From Planctomycetota bacterium (GTDB lineage: Bacteria > Planctomycetota > JAJSAM01 > JAJVHW01), in assembly GCA_024280885.1 (NCBI GenBank), contig JAJRPF010000048.1, positions 1 through 64,000 of the forward strand: a stretch of DNA of 64,000 bases. The letters run 5' to 3'. The notes under the pieces are model-generated. The model saw only the letters and a program-made list of their open reading frames with translations, searched no databases and was not told the origin of the DNA. A program made the translations under genes and the position numbers. Every line of letters starts with the position of its first letter. Position 1 is the stretch's first letter. This document shows positions 24,255 to 34,151 of the stretch, piece by piece.

Positions 24255-27191
24255 TCACTCGCCGAATCGGACGCGGACATCGCTCGTGCCAGCAGCGACA
24301 CCGTCTCGCGTGACGAGTGCGTTCTTCTCGTTCTCGGTGCCGCGCACGCTCACGGTGTGCGTCCCATGCGCGACCCCATGCAGAACGTACGCCCCGCGCG
24401 CGTCGGTCGTCGTGGTGATGAAGTTGCCCGCGCTGACACTCGCTCCGGCGACCGGCCGTCCGTCTGCGTCGGTGACGTCTCCCGAGATGGAGAAGCCGCG
24501 CTCGGCGTCAATGCGCACATCCGTCGCGCCTGCGTCAACTCCGCGGACCGCCGTGGCCACGACCTCCTGTCCGCCACCTGATGCGCCACTCACCGAGATC
24601 GCGTACTGGCCGTCCGAGAGTCCGGTGATGAAGAAGCGGCCGTCGTCGTCGGTGCGTCCTTCCGTGTACTCGTTGCCGGTGCCACCGGTCGCCCCGATCG
24701 TTGCGCCCGCAACGGGCTGGCCGTCGGGGAAGAGCACGCGTCCGGAGATCGACATCCACGCGGCGATCTCGAAGCGCGCGCCCGAGTCCTCGGGGACAGA
24801 GAGCGCTCGCGACTCAGGCAGGTAGCCCTCGGACCACGCGCGAAACACGTGTGCACCTTCGTCGAGACCATCGATGCGGAAGACTCCGTTACGGTCGGCG
24901 ACGGCCGAGATCGGTGGTCCCCACGCGCCGGGGTAGTCAACGCCTGTCGGCGCGGTTCCCACCGGCACGCGCACCGCCGAGATGAACGCTCCGGCGACCG
25001 GAATGCCGTCGATGTTCACGACTTGCCCCGCAAACGTCTCGCCCTCTTCCAGTGACATCTCGAAGTAGTAAGTCCCCTGTCCGCCGACGATCCCGACGGC
25101 CAGCGACGATGCGCGGCGTCGACCGAGTGCGCCCGCTCGGACGAAGAAGCGACCCCCGGTGTAGAGCAGCGGATGGTCGAACGTGCCGTCGGCGGCAACC
25201 GGGAGTCGCGACGACTCAAGCCAGCTCCATTCGTCAGCGCCAGCCTTGTCCAACACACCGTTCCACGGGACGATCTGAATGTACGCGCCTTCGAGCGCAG
25301 CGCCGGTAGCAGAGATCAATCGACCTGTGACGCGCACACCGGGAGGCAAGCGCAGAACGACGTCGCCGATCGCGGCGCCTGCCGCCGGAACAGTCACTGC
25401 TGCGTGGCCCGCGCCGAAACCGGCGAGCGTCGCCACGACGGTGTGATCCCCTGGCTCGACGGGACCGAGCACGAACGACCCATCGTCGTCTGCATGCGTT
25501 GCGATGCCGCCAGCGCGAACTTCCACGAGCGCCCCGCCAGCCGCGGCTCCGTTCGCGGTCTCGACGCGACCGCTCAATGTGTTGCCCGGCTCCAAGCGGA
25601 TGTTCACCGTGGCGTCGACGCCGGGCGCGAGTTCCACGACGAACTCAGCAGGCGCCGATCCGGCGGCGAGCGCGCCGTCGGGGTTCAGCGGCAGGCCCGG
25701 CATGACGTGGCCCCACTTGCGCGCGAGGAGAAAGAAGCGTTCGCCGGGTAGGCCAGGGAGCGTGTATCTCCCCTGTCGATCGGTTGTCGTGGTGAAGTAC
25801 CAATTGTTGTTCGTCGCACCGACTTCCGCACCTTCGATCGGCCCGTCCGGCCCTGTCACCTGGCCCGCGATCACGCCGCCGCGTCGGAGCGGTGCGTCGA
25901 GTCTCACGGTGGCTCCGCTCGGCACGATGATCTGGCCTGTCGTGCCGAGCGCGGGTTGCACCGAGATGTACCCGCGGACATTGACCGAGACGTGATCGAC
26001 GGTCCCCGGCATGGGGAGCCTCACGGAGTAGTTGCCAAGATCGTTCGTGCGCGCCTTGAAGCGCAGCGCGAAGCTGCCGATCACACGAATGGTTACGTCC
26101 ACGATCGCGCCGCGGATGGGCGTGTTGTCGTCCGCCGCTGAGATGCGGCCGACGAGCCGTCCTCCGCGCACGAGCGTCAGGTCGACTTCCTTGACGCCTG
26201 GGAGCCGCACCGCTGCGAGCACGGCCAATCGACCGCGGGGCCATCCCGACCACAGAACGACGTCGGTCGCCGGGAGAGCGGCGAAGACGTAGCGACCCTC
26301 GCGATCGGTCACGGTGCGCTGCGCCAACGCCGCGGTGGTCGGATCACTGGCGAGTGTGCGTCGGATGGCGAGGACCGTGGCGCCGCGCACGGGGTTGCCT
26401 CGCAGGTCGAGGACGTGCCCCTCCAGGCGGTGTCCGCGCTCCAGGAAGAGCTGGAACGACTCCTCGTCGACGCCGGCCCGGACGGTCGCACTGATCAATC
26501 CGCGGCGTGCGTAACCCGCACGTTCTGCCGTGAACGTCCATGTCCCCGGCGGCAGCCCCTCGAACTGCCCCCAGCCATCTGGACCTGTCCGCGCGGCGGC
26601 GACCGGCGCGGGATCCCGGAGGGAGTCGAAGGGGGTGGCACCGGCACCGGTCGTGAATGCGCGGACGACCGCGTTGGCGAGCGGTCGGCCGTCGAATGCC
26701 AGCACCTCGACACCCACGCGCACACCGTCGGCGAGCCACAGCGTCCCAACGTCGAGGCGCTGCGCCGGCGTCAGCCAGAGTCCCGGCCGCAGGACGGGGG
26801 CGTGATCGTCACCTTCGAACCGCAGCTCATCGGGGCCGCCGGGCGGCAACTTGGCGAACGAGAAGCCGCCATCCGCAGCCGTCGAGAGCTCGACGACCGT
26901 GTGATCGGGTCGCACGAGCACAACGGATTTGGCCGCCGCAGGCCAGCGCGTCACGAGGGTCCGCACGTCCCCCGAGATCGATCCGGGGCGCTTACGTCGC
27001 GTCGGACCGCGCACTCCACCGCGCTCGTGCCCGCGCGCCGGCTCGGCAGCGTCGACCCCCGCAGCGCTGTTGTCGCCGTCCGCTCCCCTGCCACCGAGAC
27101 CGTCGCCGCCGACCACGAGCAGGACGGCCACGGCCATCAGACCGAGGATCAGGACCGGGAGCAGCAGAAGGGGCAGCTTGCGAGATGCCAT
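24255..27191 (-). CDS. Membrane-anchored CarboxypepD-repeat protein 2
   Basis: 978 residues: one N-terminal TM helix (LLLLPVLILGLMAVAVLLVV, about 6-26), a charged low-complexity linker, then about ten beta-sandwich units of the carboxypeptidase-regulatory type. Typical unit starts are LEGHVLDLRGNPVRGATVLA, LSGRVETANGAAAGGALVEV and SISGDVTDADGRPVAGASVS, each followed by a short motif DxDGxFxxxGL. It faces sigma fusion 2 across 440 bp. ATG at 27191 was chosen because the TM helix follows at once. No enzyme motif seen; a cell-surface binding or structural role is possible. Confidence 0.8.
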   Translation of the reverse strand: MASRKLPLLLLPVLILGLMAVAVLLVVGGDGLGGRGADGDNSAAGVDAAEPARGHERGGVRGPTRRKRPGSISGDVRTLVTRWPAAAKSVVLVRPDHTVVELSTAADGGFSFAKLPPGGPDELRFEGDDHAPVLRPGLWLTPAQRLDVGTLWLADGVRVGVEVLAFDGRPLANAVVRAFTTGAGATPFDSLRDPAPVAAARTGPDGWGQFEGLPPGTWTFTAERAGYARRGLISATVRAGVDEESFQLFLERGHRLEGHVLDLRGNPVRGATVLAIRRTLASDPTTAALAQRTVTDREGRYVFAALPATDVVLWSGWPRGRLAVLAAVRLPGVKEVDLTLVRGGRLVGRISAADDNTPIRGAIVDVTIRVIGSFALRFKARTNDLGNYSVRLPMPGTVDHVSVNVRGYISVQPALGTTGQIIVPSGATVRLDAPLRRGGVIAGQVTGPDGPIEGAEVGATNNNWYFTTTTDRQGRYTLPGLPGERFFLLARKWGHVMPGLPLNPDGALAAGSAPAEFVVELAPGVDATVNIRLEPGNTLSGRVETANGAAAGGALVEVRAGGIATHADDDGSFVLGPVEPGDHTVVATLAGFGAGHAAVTVPAAGAAIGDVVLRLPPGVRVTGRLISATGAALEGAYIQIVPWNGVLDKAGADEWSWLESSRLPVAADGTFDHPLLYTGGRFFVRAGALGRRRASSLAVGIVGGQGTYYFEMSLEEGETFAGQVVNIDGIPVAGAFISAVRVPVGTAPTGVDYPGAWGPPISAVADRNGVFRIDGLDEGAHVFRAWSEGYLPESRALSVPEDSGARFEIAAWMSISGRVLFPDGQPVAGATIGATGGTGNEYTEGRTDDDGRFFITGLSDGQYAISVSGASGGGQEVVATAVRGVDAGATDVRIDAERGFSISGDVTDADGRPVAGASVSAGNFITTTTDARGAYVLHGVAHGTHTVSVRGTENEKNALVTRDGVAAGTSDVRVRFGE

Positions 27192-27631
27192 GCGCGCAGA
27201 GCGAAGCGCGCAACCCAGCCCATCCCGGGGCACGCGTTCTCAGTGTAGAGGACGATTGAGAAGCCCCGACCGTCAGCAAGAAAGTGGGCTCCGCGACGTC
27301 CGGCGTGGCTGCGCCAGATACGCCCGGGTGCCGTCCAGACGATCGATCGTCGGCGGCGCGCAGGCATGCCCGCAGTGTCGGTCTCGGTCGAGCGAGATCG
27401 GCGCGCCGAGGGGGCCTCCGCGTACTCCTCGGCGGCTCGGATGCGCGCCCTTCGCTGTGTCTTCGAGTGGCGGCGCTCTGGATCAGGCGACGCGAGCGCA
27501 ACAACTGGCGGCAGGCGTGCCCGCTCTCTGACGCATGCCGAGCGCCGCGGCGCAGTAGTCTCGTGCCTTGCTCCTGAGGGTTTTCTTCAATCTTCGCCAA
27601 CAGTCCGGCGCGCGGCGGCAAGTTCACTGTG
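27192..27631. other. Divergent intergenic region upstream of sigma fusion 2
   Basis: 440 bp with no convincing gene. It holds a perfect 14-bp palindrome GACGATCGATCGTC (27338-27351). I find no TGAACC-N17-CGTC promoter here, unlike the other two sigma fusions. Confidence 0.5.
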
Positions 27632-30600
27632 ATGAGCATCGAGACCGACCCCGTTCACCTTGTCCACTCTGCCCGGCCTGTCCGGCCCGAGGACCTCCTG
27701 GCACATGCTGCGTGGATTCGGGGCGTCGCGTACGCACTCGTTCGCGATGCGGCGACTGCTGACGACCTCGTCCAGGAGACGTGGCTCGCGGCGCTTCGCC
27801 GTCCGCCCGAGAGCGGGCGACCCGTGCGACCCTGGTTGGCGGGAGTCGTGCGCAATCTCGTCCGTCAACGACGCCGTGGGGATGGGCGGCGGAAGCGACG
27901 TGAGGCGGAGGTCGCCGCTCGGCGTTCCGACGCTGGCGGCGCCCTCCCAACGCCCCTGGAACTCGCCGAACGACTCGAGATGCAGGAGCAATTGGCCGCT
28001 CACGTGAAGGCGCTCCCCGAGCCCTTCCGCGCGACCGTTCTGCTGCGCTACTTCGAGGGCGTCTCGGCGGCGGAGATCGCCCGGCGTGACCGCGTTCCTG
28101 CAGGAACAGTGCGCTGGCGTCTCAAGCGGGCGCTGGACCTCTTGCGAGAGCGGCTCGATGCGGAGCACGACGGCGATCGTCGTGCATGGGCCCTGGCCCT
28201 GCTTCCGATTGCGGTGGCATCCGACCAGAGCTTCGGCCACGGATCGGGAGTGGGCCTCGTAGCTGCCGCAGTGCAGGGAGTCGTGGCGATGGGTATTGGA
28301 GCGAAAGTTGTGATGGGGAGTGTGGCCGGTCTCGGCGCGCTGCTCCTGCTGGCCGTGTCGGTGAACGCCGTGATCCCGTTTGGAGACACGGAGTCCGAGC
28401 CGAGCGCTCCCGTCGAGGTGTCATTCCGCGCGGCGCCGGATGCCCCGGCCGAGCGGCGCCGCGTGGAGTCAATTGACGTCGCTGCCGAGACGCACTGGAG
28501 CCCGCCGTATGGCGTAACCGTCGACTCCGCGCCGGCGGCGGCACCGGCCGTGATCGAGGGGCGTGCGCTCGACGAGCACGGAACAGCGATCGCGGGCGTG
28601 CGTGTCCGAGGACAGATGGGCACCGAGACCTTCACAAGCGACGACGGTACGTTCGTTCTCTCGGTCGGAATCCCGGACTTCTCGCGATCTCTGTACGTGC
28701 GGCTGACCGCCGGTGGCCACGCGACGGTCGAGATCGACATCCCGGTGTTCTGCGGCGAGACGTCGTATGCGGGAGACGTCGAGATGGTCACCGCCGGCGC
28801 GATCGCGGGTCGCGTTGTCGGAGCTGATGGCAGGCCGATCGCGGGGGCCTGGATCGGCCTGGCGACGGCGTTTCAGGCCGGCGCTCCCTACACGCGTCGA
28901 CGTCGGATGCGGCACGCGGCAATGCATCGGCGCGATACCGTGCGCACCGATGCATCGGGCGCCTTCACGCTCCGCGGGGTGCCGGCAGGGACGCAGCGTC
29001 TCTGTACGGGCGGCGACGAGTATCTCTCGACGCTGAGCGGTCTGATCGAGGTCCGCGCTGCGGTCGAGAGCTATGGAGTCGAGCTCGTGCTCGACAAGTT
29101 GCGCCGCGAGGACGTCATCAGCGGTCGCGTCGTTGCACCGGACGGATCGCCGTTGTCCGACGCCGAACTCCGCTACGAGTATGACGTGGGCTGGAGCGGA
29201 AGCGGGAACGGCACGATGAGCGTCGCGCGTGACGGCACCTTCCGGCTGATCCTGACGCATGACGCGCCACATTCGTTCATGGCGACGGATCGCGAGGGTC
29301 GCTGGGGCGGCGTCAGTATTCCCGACGTGGCTCCGGGCACGCGCGATCTTGAGTTGCGTCTCCCCGAGAACCGCTACTTCGATGTCGTTGTGGTGGACCG
29401 CGCGGGACGGCTGGTCGCGGCGTATCAGGTGGCGACGAACGATCGCGCGCGGGGCGTGCTCTTTGACCGGTTGGTCGCGCAGGATCCCAAGGGGCACACC
29501 CGCGTGCGCGTCCCCGCACAGGACTTCCACATCGAGATCGAGGCCGCGGGATTCGACACGGGGCGCGCGGGCCCGTTCAGCCCGGGCGCTGTCCCCGAGA
29601 CGGTTCAGGTCACGCTCACCGCTCTGCCCGGTGTTCGGGGCACGGTGACGACCACCGGAGGCCCGCTCGCGGGAGCAACCGTCGGTGCCTACGCGGTCGC
29701 CGACGGCCCCATCTACTTTCTCAACGGGTTCATGACGTCACGCCAGCCGAGTCCCGAAGCAGAGGTCTTGACGGAGGCCGACGGCACGTATGCGCTCACC
29801 GTCCGCGAATCAGGGACGTACTTGGTTCGCGTCGAGAGCCCCGGGCTCGCCCCCTTCGAGAGCCCGCCGTTCGAGTACGACCCCACGGTCGGACGCAACG
29901 CCGTGGATGCGGCGCTCTCGGCGGGCGGCGCGATCCTGGGCGTGGTCACCGATGACGCCGGACGGGCCCTCGCCGGGACGGTCGTGGGCGCGAGTCGCGG
30001 CGATAGCCATGCCGTCTCGCAGCGCGTCGGTCCGGACGGACGGTTCCATTTCGAACACCTGACGCCCGGGAGGTGGGAAGTGCGGCGGATCGAAAAGGAC
30101 CTCGTCATCGGCACCAGTATGTTCACGACTTCCAGTGGAGCGTTCAAGGTGGACTGGACGTGCGACGTCCGCGACGGCGAGACGACCCTCTTCGATCTCG
30201 GGCCGCCGCGCGCGACCAACGTGGTCTTGAAAGCGCGTATCCGCGTCGATGGCGCCGGCGCGGCCGGCTGGTCTCTGACGACGCTATCTCAGGTTTCCTC
30301 GAAGCTGCGCCTCGGGCTTGCGAACGCCCTCATCGGCTACGAGGGTGATGTCGAGGTCGCAACTCTCCACGCCAGCGACTATCGCGTGATGGTGCGCTCC
30401 CCGCGCAGTCGTCTGGTCTTCTTCCGGGACGTCTCGTTACAGAGCGGAGAGAACGCCATCGGACTCGATCTCAACCTCGGAAGCGCGTCCATCTCCGGAC
30501 TCTCGCCGGGCATCGCCGACGAGCCGCGCCTCGACCTCGCGTACGTCTGGTTCGGCGACGATGGCTGGTTCGTATTCGCCCCGCTCATACCGGACGAGAA

Positions 30601-30775
30601 CGGCGTCGCGGAACTGCCCGAGGTCCCCGCTGGCGTCGCGCACATCCGGCGCTTCGATCCCGTGGCGGCGGACTCCGATCCGGCGGAGTGGCCGATCGTG
30701 AAGGCGTTGACGGTTCCGGCGGGCGGCAGTGTCGAACTCTCGCTTGAGACGGATCTCTCGACGGATACTGAGTAG
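27632..30775 (+). CDS. ECF sigma factor fused to a TM helix and CarboxypepD repeats (fusion 2)
   Basis: 1047 residues from the ATG at 27632 (a GTG lies one codon earlier). Sigma region 2 is about 18-85 (ADDLVQETWLAALRR), region 4 about 115-175 (SAAEIARRDRVPAGTVRWR). A long hydrophobic stretch at about 208-250 (VVMGSVAGLGALLLLAVSVN) should span the membrane, and some 790 residues of beta-sandwich repeats follow (VIEGRALDEHGTAIAGVRV, ISGRVVAPDGSPLSDAEL). The layout and length match fusion 1, and the neighbour is again a divergent CarboxypepD-repeat protein, so the two loci look like diverged copies of one module. No adjacent anti-sigma factor. Confidence 0.85.
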   Translation: MSIETDPVHLVHSARPVRPEDLLAHAAWIRGVAYALVRDAATADDLVQETWLAALRRPPESGRPVRPWLAGVVRNLVRQRRRGDGRRKRREAEVAARRSDAGGALPTPLELAERLEMQEQLAAHVKALPEPFRATVLLRYFEGVSAAEIARRDRVPAGTVRWRLKRALDLLRERLDAEHDGDRRAWALALLPIAVASDQSFGHGSGVGLVAAAVQGVVAMGIGAKVVMGSVAGLGALLLLAVSVNAVIPFGDTESEPSAPVEVSFRAAPDAPAERRRVESIDVAAETHWSPPYGVTVDSAPAAAPAVIEGRALDEHGTAIAGVRVRGQMGTETFTSDDGTFVLSVGIPDFSRSLYVRLTAGGHATVEIDIPVFCGETSYAGDVEMVTAGAIAGRVVGADGRPIAGAWIGLATAFQAGAPYTRRRRMRHAAMHRRDTVRTDASGAFTLRGVPAGTQRLCTGGDEYLSTLSGLIEVRAAVESYGVELVLDKLRREDVISGRVVAPDGSPLSDAELRYEYDVGWSGSGNGTMSVARDGTFRLILTHDAPHSFMATDREGRWGGVSIPDVAPGTRDLELRLPENRYFDVVVVDRAGRLVAAYQVATNDRARGVLFDRLVAQDPKGHTRVRVPAQDFHIEIEAAGFDTGRAGPFSPGAVPETVQVTLTALPGVRGTVTTTGGPLAGATVGAYAVADGPIYFLNGFMTSRQPSPEAEVLTEADGTYALTVRESGTYLVRVESPGLAPFESPPFEYDPTVGRNAVDAALSAGGAILGVVTDDAGRALAGTVVGASRGDSHAVSQRVGPDGRFHFEHLTPGRWEVRRIEKDLVIGTSMFTTSSGAFKVDWTCDVRDGETTLFDLGPPRATNVVLKARIRVDGAGAAGWSLTTLSQVSSKLRLGLANALIGYEGDVEVATLHASDYRVMVRSPRSRLVFFRDVSLQSGENAIGLDLNLGSASISGLSPGIADEPRLDLAYVWFGDDGWFVFAPLIPDENGVAELPEVPAGVAHIRRFDPVAADSDPAEWPIVKALTVPAGGSVELSLETDLSTDTE

Positions 30776-30932
30776 GCGCACCTCTACTTTGGCACACGGG
30801 GCCGCGTGGCGCGTCTGATGAGGCGGGACACGGGAGAGGAGCCGCGACCGGCTTCGCCCGCCACTCAGCAACAATCGCGTTCGCTTCGATCACCGACTTC
30901 GAGCGGGGCGCACGGATCGAGGAGAGATCAAG

Positions 30933-31877
30933 ATGAACGGGAAAGAGCTCCTGCTCGTACTCGCCGGAACTGCGACGGCCGCTGCGGCCGGCGGTATCGG
31001 AGCCGCAGCGTTCGTGACCGAGAAGCCTGCGAACGGTGGCGCCGATGCCGCGGTTCTCGAGCAACTCGAGAAGCTCGGAGCGTCGCTCGACGGCACGAAC
31101 GAGATCATGACGGCGAGTCGCGACGAGATCGCCGGGCTGAAGAATCGCATCAATGCGGTCGAGTCGGGATTGCGTGGTGGGCGTGCGGCACGCGGGAAGT
31201 CCACGGGGCGGCCTCGCGTCGACCGATCACGCGGTGACAGCTCGAGCCACGCCGCCAATTCGCCGATGTGGGAGACCGGCACCGGCGAGGAAGTCCGTCT
31301 CTTCACAGGGAGCGAGGGGCTTGCCGAGGGCGCGCAAATCCACCTGCGCGAGGCCCTCGGCAAGCTTGCTGTCCGTCTGGGCGATCTCGGTGGTGACGAA
31401 GGGGCGATCCTCGGGACGATGATCGGCGAGGACGGCGAGCCGCTCTCGGGTCTGCTCCAGGCGAGCGGCCAGCTGCGCGGACTCTTCAATTCGTCCGCCC
31501 TGCGTCGCCTGCCCGAGGCCGAGCGCTGGGAGAAAGCCCGCGACGAGATCGGGCTCTCGAACATCCAGGAAGATGAGATCAAATCCGCCCTCGCCGAGCG
31601 CGACAAGGCGATCGAGGAGTCGATGGAGATCAAGCGCGACGAGAGCGACGGCAATACACGCATCTCGGTCCGGAGCATGGACTTCGAGAAGACACGCGCT
31701 GCGAACCAGGCGTACCGTCGCCGGGTGGACAACACCCTGAACGACGACCAGCGCAAGAGCTGGAGTGAGAAGGGCTACGACAACGCGTTCGGGAAGGGCT
31801 CCATGGGGGCCGCGACCGTGTTCGCCATCGGCACGTCGATCTCGACTTCCTCCGGCACGTCGCCTGACGCCCAGTAG
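30933..31877 (+). CDS. Exported coiled-coil protein of unknown function
   Basis: 314 residues with an Ala/Gly-rich N-terminal hydrophobic segment (LLLVLAGTATAAAAGGIGAA) and AGGAGAG upstream of the ATG. It continues with a coiled coil (about 38-78: LEQLEKLGASLDGTNEIM), a basic Arg/Ser-rich linker, and a helical C-terminal part ending near LNDDQRKSWSEKGYDNAF, reminiscent of LTxxQ-type periplasmic proteins. I do not recognise the family. It follows sigma fusion 2 by 157 bp on the same strand. Confidence 0.6.
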   Translation: MNGKELLLVLAGTATAAAAGGIGAAAFVTEKPANGGADAAVLEQLEKLGASLDGTNEIMTASRDEIAGLKNRINAVESGLRGGRAARGKSTGRPRVDRSRGDSSSHAANSPMWETGTGEEVRLFTGSEGLAEGAQIHLREALGKLAVRLGDLGGDEGAILGTMIGEDGEPLSGLLQASGQLRGLFNSSALRRLPEAERWEKARDEIGLSNIQEDEIKSALAERDKAIEESMEIKRDESDGNTRISVRSMDFEKTRAANQAYRRRVDNTLNDDQRKSWSEKGYDNAFGKGSMGAATVFAIGTSISTSSGTSPDAQ

Positions 31878-31878
31878 C

Positions 31879-31894
31879 GCCCGCCCGGGCGGGC
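31879..31894 (+). terminator. 16-bp palindrome after the coiled-coil gene
   Basis: GCCCGCCCGGGCGGGC is a perfect palindrome starting 2 nt after the stop codon. It may act as a terminator; no U-tract follows. Confidence 0.45.
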
Positions 31895-31930
31895 TGCCGA
31901 CGCAGTAGCGCTCAAGCGGAGCCCGTCGCG

Positions 31931-33484
31931 ATGTCGATCCTCGGGTGTGGCGTCGTGTCTTGGCGGCACGGATTCTCGGATTCTCAACTGAGTAGCCCGA
32001 CCGCCCCTGAAGCCCTGGTCGATCTCGCGCGCGCCCCCGCGTGGGAGGACTCCCTCGTCGATACACCGCAGAGTGCGATCGAGGGCCGTCTCTGCGAGGC
32101 GGACGCTCTCCGCGATGGCAGCGACACGGATCGAGGTCTCGCGCTCGCGGCGTATCGGATCCTCCACGAGTCGTTGCGTCCCGAACGGTCAACCGACTGT
32201 GACCGTGTCGAGTGGGTCCTCGACACCCTCACTCGTTGCGATGATCGCTTCGGTCCTCTCTTGCGTCGAGCAGGGCAATGCGCCGCACGGACAGTGGTTC
32301 GCCTTCGGTCGAACGTTGCCCTCGGCGCGTTCCTCGAGGGCGCGGGCGAGTTCGCGGAGGCCGAGACGCTCTTCCTCGGCGTGCTGAAGGAAGCGCGCGG
32401 TGAGGGCTCGGTCCCGGAGCGTGGCGCTTGCTTGAACCTCTGTCGCCTCTACGGTCAGCAGCGGCGTGTGTTCGAGAGTTTCGTCATCGCGCGGCACGCC
32501 GTGACCCTCTTCCGCGACGCCGCCGATCCAACCCGCGAACTCTACTCGCTCATCGAGGTCATCCGTTGTCTGGCGGACATGCGTGAGTGGGACGCATTCG
32601 ACGCGGTCCTCGTCAGGATCGACGCTCTGATCGCCGATCCCTCGGTGCCGGCGCGGACCGCTACGTTGCCTGGCCTCTTCCTCGCGCGACTCCGATCCGC
32701 GGTGGAGCGCGACACGCCGCACATCGCGTTGAAGATGCTGGACGAGATGCCGCCGGCGAGTACGGGGCAGCGCTTCTCGGTCGACCGTCCGGCCGGGAGG
32801 CAATCTCTGCGAGGGGCCGTTCTCACCGAATTGGGACGCCTCCACGAGGCGGCTGATCTGCTCGCGCGGACGCGCTCTCTGGTCGAGCCGTACTCGTCGA
32901 GTTGGTACACACTCCTCGATCGTCAAGCCACATGCGCCGCGCTTCGCGGGGATGACGCATGCTTGCGTGACGTCGGAGCCGACGCGTTACTCCTCTCGAA
33001 CGACGAGTTGATCCAGCGTCTCGGGTCCGGTCGCGGCCTTCGGATCGGGATCTCACTGGAGAAGGCGCTGCGATCGCGCGGCTTCGACGCCGTGGCATGC
33101 CGGGCGCTGGACCTCGCGGCGGCGTGTGCGATCGCGCGCATTCGCGAGATCGACCGTGTCGTGCGCGACTTGCCCGAGCTCTCTCTCGTGACCGTCGACG
33201 ATCGCGCCTTGCTGACACGCGTTCGCAGGCGTTTCATCGACGAACACAGAGAACTCCTGTGCGCTCTTGAGCAGACGTTCGAGCGTGCCGAGGCGGCCAG
33301 CGAGCCGTGGCTCGAGACGTTGCGTTCCGGAGCGCATGCCGTTGTGTGTGCCTGGTGCGCCCGCTTGCGTTCGGCTGACGGTCATTGGATGCCCGTCGGG
33401 CACTATGTCCCGCGCGAGGGCCCGCTTCCGCTCACCCACGGCATCTGCGAGCCCTGTCTGGAGCAACTCTACGACCGCGCGTGA
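31931..33484 (+). CDS. TPR-like protein with a C-terminal four-cysteine domain
   Basis: 517 residues, mostly helical repeats resembling TPRs (for example AGEFAEAETLFLGVLKEARG, ACLNLCRLYGQQRRVFESFV). The last 50 residues carry a distinctive CAWCARL...GHWMPVGHYV...THGICEPCLEQLY pattern. This Cys-x2-Cys...Cys-x2-Cys element, with W-P-V and THGIC, is familiar from the C-terminal ends of various bacterial signalling proteins that carry PAS or receiver domains, where it probably binds a metal. Here it sits on a TPR scaffold instead. Start uncertain: the first ATG has only a weak upstream site. Confidence 0.65.
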   Translation: MSILGCGVVSWRHGFSDSQLSSPTAPEALVDLARAPAWEDSLVDTPQSAIEGRLCEADALRDGSDTDRGLALAAYRILHESLRPERSTDCDRVEWVLDTLTRCDDRFGPLLRRAGQCAARTVVRLRSNVALGAFLEGAGEFAEAETLFLGVLKEARGEGSVPERGACLNLCRLYGQQRRVFESFVIARHAVTLFRDAADPTRELYSLIEVIRCLADMREWDAFDAVLVRIDALIADPSVPARTATLPGLFLARLRSAVERDTPHIALKMLDEMPPASTGQRFSVDRPAGRQSLRGAVLTELGRLHEAADLLARTRSLVEPYSSSWYTLLDRQATCAALRGDDACLRDVGADALLLSNDELIQRLGSGRGLRIGISLEKALRSRGFDAVACRALDLAAACAIARIREIDRVVRDLPELSLVTVDDRALLTRVRRRFIDEHRELLCALEQTFERAEAASEPWLETLRSGAHAVVCAWCARLRSADGHWMPVGHYVPREGPLPLTHGICEPCLEQLYDRA

Positions 33485-33554
33485 CGCTGCCCTGTGCTCC
33501 ATGGCGCGGCCCCCACGAGCCGGGCTTCACGAGTCGATCGAGCGCGACCTCGGC

Positions 33555-34151
33555 TCAGCCGGTGCCGTCGCCGATCCAGTCGAAGTCGAAGTCGTCATCG
33601 TCATCGTATTCATCGTCGTCGGTCGCCGCGTCATCCGGACTGCCACCGCCCGGCTCCAATTGGGACTCGCTGATCAAGAGGCCCTGCACATCTCCGAGAA
33701 CGTGCAGCCGCATCATCGCGCCTGAACGCTCTCCGGGTTCGGACAGGATCGAGATGTCTTCCATGTCCTCTGCGTCGAACCCGTGCGTGGCGCCGAGGAC
33801 CGACCGGACGGTCTGGATCGCGCTGATCCACGCATTGCAATGGTCAGCCGGGATGTTCAGTTGACCGCCGGTCGGGAGCTTGCGCGTGCGCCGCAGGAGC
33901 TTCAGGTCTGCGACGACAATGTCGCGCGCCGCGGCGATCAGGTGGAAGAGGTCGGGGTGCATCATCCGCTCCCACTCCGCGTTGGCCTCGTCGTCGTCGG
34001 CCGTCGGGTGCGGGTAGAGGCGGCTCTGCGCCTCGGGACGATCGTCGGCGTCCATCAGTGACGGGATCTCGAGCAGAAAGGCCGAGAACTCGGGCGGCAG
34101 GCACATCATCGAGAGCGTCCCGTCGGGGCGCCGGGCCATGATGGGCTGCAT
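33555..34151 (-). CDS. DUF2017 family protein
   Basis: 198 residues. SRLYPHPTADDDEANAEWER and CNAWISAIQTVRSVLGATHG match the pattern I know for DUF2017, a family usually encoded next to clpS in actinobacteria and of unknown function. The C-terminus is a very acidic tail (DDDEYDDDDDFDFDW). Its ATG overlaps the clpS stop codon by one base (TGATG), so translation is probably coupled. A role with the Clp protease system is inferred from this linkage only. Confidence 0.65.
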   Translation of the reverse strand: MQPIMARRPDGTLSMMCLPPEFSAFLLEIPSLMDADDRPEAQSRLYPHPTADDDEANAEWERMMHPDLFHLIAAARDIVVADLKLLRRTRKLPTGGQLNIPADHCNAWISAIQTVRSVLGATHGFDAEDMEDISILSEPGERSGAMMRLHVLGDVQGLLISESQLEPGGGSPDDAATDDDEYDDDDDFDFDWIGDGTG

